From NCBI GenBank assembly GCA_040371205.1, contig AP031382.1, positions 3,035,562 through 3,099,561 on the forward strand: a stretch of DNA of 64,000 nucleotides. The letters run 5' to 3'. A program made the position numbers and the translations under genes. Source of the stretch: Rhodanobacter sp. Lineage in GTDB: Bacteria > Pseudomonadota > Gammaproteobacteria > Xanthomonadales > Rhodanobacteraceae. The notes beneath the pieces were generated by a model, which saw only the letters and a list, made by a program, of their open reading frames with translations, searched no databases and was not told the DNA's origin. Position 1 is the stretch's first letter, and each line of letters begins with the position of its first letter. Of this stretch, positions 58,322-64,000 are shown piece by piece.

Positions 58322-59017
58322 GTGGCGCTACTCAAATACCAGCTGCAACAGGCTTTCGAGCGCTCCCAGGCGCCGCTGGCCTTCGCCCCGGATCCCGCCT
58401 CGATGGAGCGCTTCCTCGCGCTCTGCCACCGCCGCCGCTACCCGAGCAAGACCGCGATTATCCGGCCCGGCGACCCGGCCAACACGCTTTACTACGTGAT
58501 CGACGGCTCGCTGGCGGTCTGCACCGAGGACGAGCAGGGCCGCGAGCTGATCCTCGCCTACATCAACCGCGGCCAGTTCATCGGCGAGATGGGCCTGTTC
58601 GTGGAACAGGCGCAACGCGAGTCGGTGGTGCGCACGCGCAGCGTGTGCGAGATGGCCGAGGTCAGCTACGAGCGCCTGTTCACGCTGATGAAGGGGCCGC
58701 TTGCCGAGGAATGCCCGAAGATCCTGTTCGCCATCGGCTCCCAGCTCACCAACCGCCTGCTGCGCACCTCGCGCCAGGTGAGCCGCATGGCCTTCATGGA
58801 CGTCACCAGCCGCATCTCGCGTACCCTGCTCGACCTGTGCGAGGAGCCGGACGCGATGAGCCACCCCGACGGCACGCAGATCCGCATCTCGCGCCAGGAA
58901 GTGAGCCGCATCGTGGGCTGCTCGCGCGAGATGGTCGGCCGCGTGCTCAAGCAGCTGGAGGAGCAGGGCATGATCGACGTCTCGGGCAAGACCATCGTGG
59001 TGCGCGGCACGCGCTGA
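58322..59017 (+). CDS. clp: Clp, CRP/FNR-family regulator (CAP-like protein)
   Basis: It is 231 aa, the length of Xanthomonas Clp. The cyclic-nucleotide fold contains RPGDPANTLYYVIDGS and FIGEMGLFVEQAQRESVVRT. In E. coli CRP the residue after the phosphate-binding Arg is Ser83; here it is Glu (Glu100), as in Xanthomonas Clp Glu99, which is required for c-di-GMP sensing. The HTH reads RISRQEVSRIVGCSREMVGRVLKQLEEQG. The GTG at 58322 was chosen because AGGGGAAA lies upstream and the length then fits; an ATG at 58220 would add 34 unconserved residues. It is divergent from speD. Confidence 0.9.
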   Translation: MALLKYQLQQAFERSQAPLAFAPDPASMERFLALCHRRRYPSKTAIIRPGDPANTLYYVIDGSLAVCTEDEQGRELILAYINRGQFIGEMGLFVEQAQRESVVRTRSVCEMAEVSYERLFTLMKGPLAEECPKILFAIGSQLTNRLLRTSRQVSRMAFMDVTSRISRTLLDLCEEPDAMSHPDGTQIRISRQEVSRIVGCSREMVGRVLKQLEEQGMIDVSGKTIVVRGTR

Positions 59018-59032
59018 GGATTTCCGGCTTCG

Positions 59033-59058
59033 GCGCCGCCGGCCAGGCACGCGGCGGC
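59033..59058. terminator. possible bidirectional hairpin between convergent genes
   Basis: CGCCGCCG (59033-59040) and CGGCGGCG (59051-59058) pair around a 10-nt loop between the clp stop and the GAF-GGDEF-EAL stop. No T-run is present, so its strength is doubtful. Confidence 0.35.
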
Positions 59059-59069
59059 GTGCGCCAGCG

Positions 59070-61970
59070 TCAGCCGCCGGGATCCGGCGCCGGACGTCCG
59101 CGCAGGAAGCCCTGCCCGAATTCGCAGCCCATCGTCAGCAGCGCGTCGCGCTGCGCCTCGGTTTCGATGCCTTCGGCGATCACGCCGATATCCAGCGCGC
59201 GGGCCAGCGCGAGGATCGCCACCACCACCGTGTTGGCGCCGGCGGAATCCAGCTCGCGCACGAACACCTGGTCGATCTTCAGCCGGCCCAGCGGCAGCGA
59301 GTGCAGGTAGCTCAGCGAGGAATAGCCGGTGCCGAAATCGTCCAGCGCCGTCTGCACGCCGGTGGCGCGCAGGCGCTCCAGGGTGGTGCGCACCAGCACC
59401 GGATCGTCCAGCAGCGCGCCTTCGGTCAATTCGATCAGCAGACGCTCCGGCGGCAACCCGCTGCGCACCACCAGCTGCAGCAGGCGGCGATCGAAATCCG
59501 CATGGCGCAGGTGCAGCGGCGAGACGTTGATCGTCACGAAGCCATCGCCCGCATCCGGCCGCGCCATGCGTTCGCAGACCATGCCGTACATCTGCCAGTC
59601 GATGGCTTCCAGCAGGCCGCAGTCGTGCGCCACGCGAACGAAATCGCCCGGCAACAGCAGTCCTCGGCGCGGATGGTTCCAGCGCAGCAGCGCCTCGTGG
59701 CCCACCACTTCGCCGTTGTCCAGCCGGAAGATCGGCTGGTAATGCGGCGTGAACTCGCCATGCTGCAGGGCGTGGCGCAACTCCACCTCCAGCGCCAGTT
59801 CGTCCACCGCGTTGCGCGCCATCGTCTCGTCGAACAGCGCGTAACGGCCGCGCCCCTTCTGCTTGGCGCGGTACAGCGCCATGTCGGCATCGCGCAGCAG
59901 GGCGTCGGCCCGCTCGTGGCGGCCGGCAATGGCAATCCCCACGCTGGCGGACGGCTCCAGCTCGCGGCCGCCGATGGACAGAGGCTGGCGCAGCGCCTGC
60001 AGCACGCCCTGCGCCATGCGCTCGGCCACCATCGGCTCGACCACGACATCCAGCAGTATCGCGAACTCGTCGCCGGCCAGCCGAGCCACCACGTCCGGCG
60101 CCACCACGCAGGCGCGCAGGCGGTTCGCCACCGCCTGCAGGAAAGCGTCGCCGGCCAGATGGCCCAGGCTGTCGTTGATCACCTTGAAGCGGTCCACGTC
60201 GAGGTACAGCAGCGCGCACGGCGCACCCGCCGGCAAGCGCACCAGCCGCTCGCCCAGGCGCTCGCGCAGGAAGCCGCGGTTCGGCAGGCCGGTGAGCGGA
60301 TCGTGCATCACCTCGTGGCGCAATTGCCGCTGGATCTGCTCGCGCTCGGCGATCTGCTCGCGCAGCTCGCGGGTACGCTCCTCCACCCGGTGCTCCAGTT
60401 GCAGGTTGGCCTGCAGCAGCGCGGTGGCGGAGCGGCGGCGCTGGATGCTGTTGGCGATCTGCATCGCGGCGAAGCTGAGCAGCTCCTGGTCCGCGGGGGT
60501 GAAGTAGGTTTCGTCGACGTAGCTCTGCACGGTGACCACGCCGATCGCCTTCTCGCCGGTGCGCAGCGGCACGCCGAGCCAGGACGACGACGGCGTACCG
60601 ATGATGCTGGGCACCACCTCGCCCGCCGCGGCCAGCGCATCGAGCTGGTGGCGGTTGGCCAGCAGCGGTTTGCCGGTGCGCAGCACATACGCGGTGACGC
60701 CATGCTCCATCGGCACGCCGAACGCGCTCTGCACGCCGGAATCCACGTAGTACGGAAAATCCAGCCATTGCCGTTGCTCGTCAAGCAGGGCGATGTAGAA
60801 GTTCGACGCATCGAGCAGGCTGCCCACCTCGGCGTGCACATGCCGGTAGAAGGCGCCTTCGTCGATGTCGGCCGTGCCCAGCTCGGCCAGCCGGAACAGC
60901 ACCGACTGCAGGCGCTCCGCCCGCTGCCTTTCCTGCACTTCCTCCTGCAGGTCGCGGTTGGCGGCGGCCAGTTCGCTGGTGCGCAACTGCACCCTGCGCT
61001 CCAGTTCGTCCTTGCTCCGTTTGCGCTCCAGCGCAGTGAGCACATGCTGGGCGACAAACTCCAGCACCGCGCGATCCTCGTCGCTGTAGCCGATGCCCTC
61101 CCGGTAGCTCTGCACCACCAGCGCGCCTTGCACGAGGCCGTCCCGCAGCATCGGCACGCCCAGCCAGTCCAAACTGTCCGTGCCGATCACTTTCAGCGGG
61201 CCGACGGTCTGTGCGGCCAATTGCTCGGGCGAGCCCATCATCGGGCGCCCGTGCACCAGCAGGTGCCAGGTGAGCGAGCCGCGCATCGCATCCAGCGATT
61301 CTTCGCGCACGACGTCCGGACCTTCCATGTCCACGGTGTCGACGTAGTAGAGGAAGCGCGTCGTGCCGTGTTCGGCATCGTGGCGGACGATGTAGAAATT
61401 CTCCGCGTACATCAGCGTGCCGACGATCTCGTGGATGCCGCGCAGCAAATCGCCCATGTCGAGGTCGGCGCCGGCCAGGTCGGAGATGGCGAACAGCGCG
61501 CGCTGCAGGTTTTCCGACCGCTCCAATTGATCGTGCGAGTCGTGCAACTCGCCCAATGCCAGCAATTGCTGCAGTTGGCGCCCGGCCACCGCGATGCACG
61601 ACGCCAAGGCTTCGAAGAGTTCGCGGCCGATCTGCTCGTCCGCCGACGCGATGACCAGCACGGCCGGCACGCCCGGCGCCAACCGCATCGCCAGCTCGCC
61701 GCTGCCGGCCGGCGGCGCGTCGTCCGCATCGCCAGGTTTCGCCTGCAGCCACGCCGCAAGCCGTTCGTCCACCGCACCATCGGTCGCGCGGCACGCGCCG
61801 CGCTCCAGCCACGCCACGCGGGCATGGCCGCATGGCGGGCCGATGCGCACCAGCTCCACCGTCAACTCGGCCACCGCCTGCGGCGTGGTCGCACCGATCA
61901 ACCGCCCCAACCAGGCCAGTTGATCCGTATCGCCCGGAATCTCAACATGCGGACTGCGGAGTCGATTCAT
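59070..61970 (-). CDS. GAF-GGDEF-EAL c-di-GMP signalling protein
   Basis: It is 966 aa with no clear transmembrane segment. Two GAF domains (about 160-320 and 375-520) are joined by coiled coils, then GGDEF (about 550-710) and EAL (about 720-966). The EAL domain has the full catalytic set: EALLRW, ELTEGAL, DDFGTGYSSLSYL, KIDQVFV and AEGIETE, so phosphodiesterase activity is expected. The cyclase motif reads RLAGDEF with no RxxD I-site (VAPD), which may be active or serve as a GTP sensor. The N-terminal 150 residues resemble a third, degenerate GAF. The start ATG is at 61970; the much longer frame upstream is antisense to dinG. Confidence 0.9.
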   Translation of the reverse strand: MNRLRSPHVEIPGDTDQLAWLGRLIGATTPQAVAELTVELVRIGPPCGHARVAWLERGACRATDGAVDERLAAWLQAKPGDADDAPPAGSGELAMRLAPGVPAVLVIASADEQIGRELFEALASCIAVAGRQLQQLLALGELHDSHDQLERSENLQRALFAISDLAGADLDMGDLLRGIHEIVGTLMYAENFYIVRHDAEHGTTRFLYYVDTVDMEGPDVVREESLDAMRGSLTWHLLVHGRPMMGSPEQLAAQTVGPLKVIGTDSLDWLGVPMLRDGLVQGALVVQSYREGIGYSDEDRAVLEFVAQHVLTALERKRSKDELERRVQLRTSELAAANRDLQEEVQERQRAERLQSVLFRLAELGTADIDEGAFYRHVHAEVGSLLDASNFYIALLDEQRQWLDFPYYVDSGVQSAFGVPMEHGVTAYVLRTGKPLLANRHQLDALAAAGEVVPSIIGTPSSSWLGVPLRTGEKAIGVVTVQSYVDETYFTPADQELLSFAAMQIANSIQRRRSATALLQANLQLEHRVEERTRELREQIAEREQIQRQLRHEVMHDPLTGLPNRGFLRERLGERLVRLPAGAPCALLYLDVDRFKVINDSLGHLAGDAFLQAVANRLRACVVAPDVVARLAGDEFAILLDVVVEPMVAERMAQGVLQALRQPLSIGGRELEPSASVGIAIAGRHERADALLRDADMALYRAKQKGRGRYALFDETMARNAVDELALEVELRHALQHGEFTPHYQPIFRLDNGEVVGHEALLRWNHPRRGLLLPGDFVRVAHDCGLLEAIDWQMYGMVCERMARPDAGDGFVTINVSPLHLRHADFDRRLLQLVVRSGLPPERLLIELTEGALLDDPVLVRTTLERLRATGVQTALDDFGTGYSSLSYLHSLPLGRLKIDQVFVRELDSAGANTVVVAILALARALDIGVIAEGIETEAQRDALLTMGCEFGQGFLRGRPAPDPGG

Positions 61971-62048
61971 GCGCCGATGATTCCCCCTTGGGCCGATGGT
62001 AACGCGCCGCCACCGTGCCGCCCAGCATGATTCCGTGAAGCCGCCCGC

Positions 62049-62054
62049 TAGAAT
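62049..62054 (+). promoter_or_regulatory. possible -10 element of dinG
   Basis: TAGAAT lies 24 nt before the dinG ATG, which predicts a short leader of about 18 nt. No LexA box was recognised in the divergent gap. Confidence 0.35.
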
Positions 62055-62078
62055 GACCGGCTCGCCCCGGATCAACGC

Positions 62079-64000
62079 ATGCTTGCCGACACCACCAAGG
62101 ACGCCATCCGCGCCGCCTATGCGCGCCTGAAAGACGGCCTGCCGGGCTTCCGCCCGCGCGCCTCGCAGGGAAAGATGATCGCCGAGGTGGCCAAGGCGCT
62201 GGCCAGCGAGGGCGGTGTCGCCGCGATCGAGGCGCCCACCGGCACCGGCAAGTCGATGGCCTACCTGATCGCCGGCCACGAAGTGGCCCGTGCGCAGAAG
62301 AAGAAGCTGCTGATCGCCACCGCCACCGTGGCGCTGCAGGAGCAACTGGTCGAACGCGACATTCCGCTGTACCTGCAGCTCTCCGGCCACGCGGCGAAAG
62401 TGGCGCTGGCCAAGGGCCGCGGCCGCTACCTCTGCCCGCGCAACCTGGCGATGGCGCGCAACAGCCTCGCCGGTTCGGCGCAATCCAGCTTCGGTTTCGA
62501 TGCCGATCTCGCGCTGTGGTCGAAGCCGCCTGCGGAGCGCGACAAGCAAGCGCTGTCGAAGCTCGCACAAGCCTTCGACGACCACAGCTGGAACGGCGAC
62601 ATGGACGCCGCGCCCGAGCCGGTGGGCGATCTGCTGCGCCCGATGCTCACCACCAGCGCCGGCGGCTGCACCAACCGCAAGTGCGGCCACTTCATGATCT
62701 GCCCCTTCTACGCCGCGCGCCGCGCGGTGGACGACGCCGACATCATCGTGGCCAACCAGGATCTGGTGCTGGCCGACCTCACCATGCCGGGCGAGGACGA
62801 CCACTGGGGCGGCGTGATCCTGCCGCGCCCGGACGAAACGCTGTACGTGTTCGACGAAGCCCACCACATCCCCGGCAAGGCCATCGACCGTGGCGCGTCG
62901 GACGTGCACATGGCCGCCACCGTGCGCCAGCTGAGCCGGCTCGGCCGGCAGGTGCATGCGGCCTATTCGCTCACCGACAAGGAAAACCTCGGCAAGCTCA
63001 CGCTCGACGCCGGCGACACGAAACTGCAGGAACTGAGCGACGCACTCGAAGCGCTGGAAAAGGAGATCCGCCTCGGCTGGCTGCCCGACCCCGCCGAGGC
63101 CGAACCGATGTACCGCGGCTCGCTGGGCCGCCTGCCCGAGGCCTGGGTCGAACACGCGCGACTGCTCAGCCTGCAGACCGGCGAAGTGCAGCGCTGGCTT
63201 GCCGCGGTGCGCCGCGCGGTAGTGGAGATGACCGACGGCGGCCCCACCCAGGAAGCGCTGTCGCGCGAACTCGGCATCGCGCTGGAGCGCATCGGCAAGC
63301 AGGCCGCCTGCTGGCAGGCATGGGCCGCGGACGACCGCGACAACGCGCCGCCGCTGGCGCGCTGGGTCACCCTCACCGGCGACCAGCAACTGGTTTGCCA
63401 CGCCTCGGCGGTGTCCGCCGCCGGCCTGCTGCGCAACGTGCTGTGGGGCAACGCCAGCGGCTTGGTGCTCACCTCCGCCACGTTGAGCGCGGGCGGCAAT
63501 TTCCGCGGTTATGCCGACGCCGTGGGCCTGCCCGACGATGCGGCCACGCTGAGCCTGCCCTCGCCGTTCGACCTCGCCGCGCAGGCGCAGCTCGAAGTGC
63601 CGGCGATGGATGCGCTGCCCGACGCGCGCGAGGAACACGCGCAGGCGATCAGCGACTGGCTGGCCGCACACCTCGACTGGAACGCCGGCAACCTCGTGCT
63701 GTTCACCTCGCGCGCCAAGCTCGACCGCGTGCTGCAGCGCCTGCCGATCGACAAGGTGCGCAAGGTGCGCGCGCAGGGTTCGCTGGGCAAGACGCAGCTG
63801 ATCGCCGAGCACATCGCCGACGTGGAGGCCGGCAAGGGCAGCACGCTGTTCGGACTCGCCAGCTTCGGCGAAGGCCTCGACCTGCCCGGCAAGCTGTGCG
63901 AAACCGTGGTCATCACCCAGCTGCCGTTCGCCGTGCCCACCGACCCGGTCGGCGCCACCTACGCGGAGTGGCTGGAGTCGCGCGGGCGCAATCCCTTCAT
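62079..64000 (+). CDS. dinG: DinG, ATP-dependent DNA helicase with iron-sulfur cluster (3' end outside window)
   Basis: 640 codons are visible from the ATG at 62079 (MLADTTKDAIRAAYARLKDG) and the frame runs off the right edge. The XPD-like superfamily 2 motifs present are Walker A APTGTGKSMAY, the Walker B box VFDEAHH, LTSATLSAGG (motif III-like), LFTSRAKL and SFGEGLDLPG. Four cysteines (YLCPRN and GGCTNRKCGHFMICPF) fit the iron-sulfur cluster. DinG unwinds R-loops and forked DNA in E. coli. Divergent from the GAF-GGDEF-EAL gene by 108 nt. It could be the YoaA paralogue, but the N-terminus fits DinG better. Confidence 0.9.
   Translation, partial: MLADTTKDAIRAAYARLKDGLPGFRPRASQGKMIAEVAKALASEGGVAAIEAPTGTGKSMAYLIAGHEVARAQKKKLLIATATVALQEQLVERDIPLYLQLSGHAAKVALAKGRGRYLCPRNLAMARNSLAGSAQSSFGFDADLALWSKPPAERDKQALSKLAQAFDDHSWNGDMDAAPEPVGDLLRPMLTTSAGGCTNRKCGHFMICPFYAARRAVDDADIIVANQDLVLADLTMPGEDDHWGGVILPRPDETLYVFDEAHHIPGKAIDRGASDVHMAATVRQLSRLGRQVHAAYSLTDKENLGKLTLDAGDTKLQELSDALEALEKEIRLGWLPDPAEAEPMYRGSLGRLPEAWVEHARLLSLQTGEVQRWLAAVRRAVVEMTDGGPTQEALSRELGIALERIGKQAACWQAWAADDRDNAPPLARWVTLTGDQQLVCHASAVSAAGLLRNVLWGNASGLVLTSATLSAGGNFRGYADAVGLPDDAATLSLPSPFDLAAQAQLEVPAMDALPDAREEHAQAISDWLAAHLDWNAGNLVLFTSRAKLDRVLQRLPIDKVRKVRAQGSLGKTQLIAEHIADVEAGKGSTLFGLASFGEGLDLPGKLCETVVITQLPFAVPTDPVGATYAEWLESRGRNPF

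Noticed and set aside
59070-61970. Degenerate GGDEF (RLAGDEF) taken as proof of an inactive cyclase domain
   Set aside because: The AGDEF variant keeps the catalytic residues and occurs in active enzymes, so inactivity cannot be claimed.
59070-63812. A 1580-codon protein extending across dinG
   Set aside because: The part beyond 61970 is antisense to dinG, which has all helicase and iron-sulfur motifs on the plus strand.

Overview
The window is high-GC, gene-dense chromosomal DNA from a gammaproteobacterium of the Xanthomonadales, most like the Rhodanobacteraceae (Rhodanobacter/Dyella-type). The evidence is the dcw division cluster in gammaproteobacterial order, LpoA beside YraN and RsmI, a Clp-type CRP homologue next to speD, an S-adenosylhomocysteine (SAH) riboswitch before ahcY, and a Xanthomonadales-like integron attC site. 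Both ends cut through genes: ftsW on the left and dinG on the right.

Layout. 1-8.6 kb, minus strand: mraZ-rsmH-ftsL-ftsI-murE-murF-mraY-ftsW, mostly joined by ATGA or 11-nt overlaps, driven by a sigma70-like promoter with 10-bp-spaced MraZ-box repeats. 8.9-12.4 kb: rnpB, rsmI, lpoA, yraN. 12.4-13.8 kb: a small foreign island, a lone integron gene cassette (AT-richer HEPN-like ORF plus attC) followed by about 570 bp of unassigned DNA. 13.8-25.4 kb: FAD-linked oxidase, uracil-DNA-glycosylase-family protein, RhtB-type exporter, nucleoside-type MFS transporter, TPR-GGDEF protein, histidine phosphatase, dusB, LprI-domain protein, a metallophosphoesterase and a fused LPLAT/N-acyltransferase (OlsF-like). 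25.7-28.4 kb: tandem paralogous diguanylate cyclases. 28.5-36 kb: metK, a Ser/Thr kinase with TPR repeats, a D,D-carboxypeptidase and an ABC-F ATPase. 36-48.3 kb, minus strand: a seven-gene unit of adaptor, ATPase, three ADOP-type permeases, NtrC-like regulator and NtrY-like kinase. 48.4-64 kb: UPF0114 protein, ppc, SAH riboswitch and ahcY, DUF3228 protein, tRNA-Gln, rpsI-rplM, coq7, a small phosphatase, speD, clp, a large GAF-GGDEF-EAL protein and dinG.

Themes. Cell-envelope growth dominates the left (dcw cluster, LpoA, D,D-carboxypeptidase, putative ornithine-lipid synthase). S-adenosylmethionine metabolism recurs (metK, ahcY under SAH control, speD). Cyclic-di-GMP signalling is dense: three diguanylate cyclases, one GGDEF-EAL protein and a Clp regulator that keeps the glutamate linked to c-di-GMP sensing. 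Three genes (FAD oxidase, dusB, ABC-F) have a -10-like hexamer exactly 6 nt before the ATG, the same spacing as between the rnpB -10 and its 5' end, which predicts leaderless mRNAs.

All calls come from reading the sequence by eye. No alignments or database searches were run.
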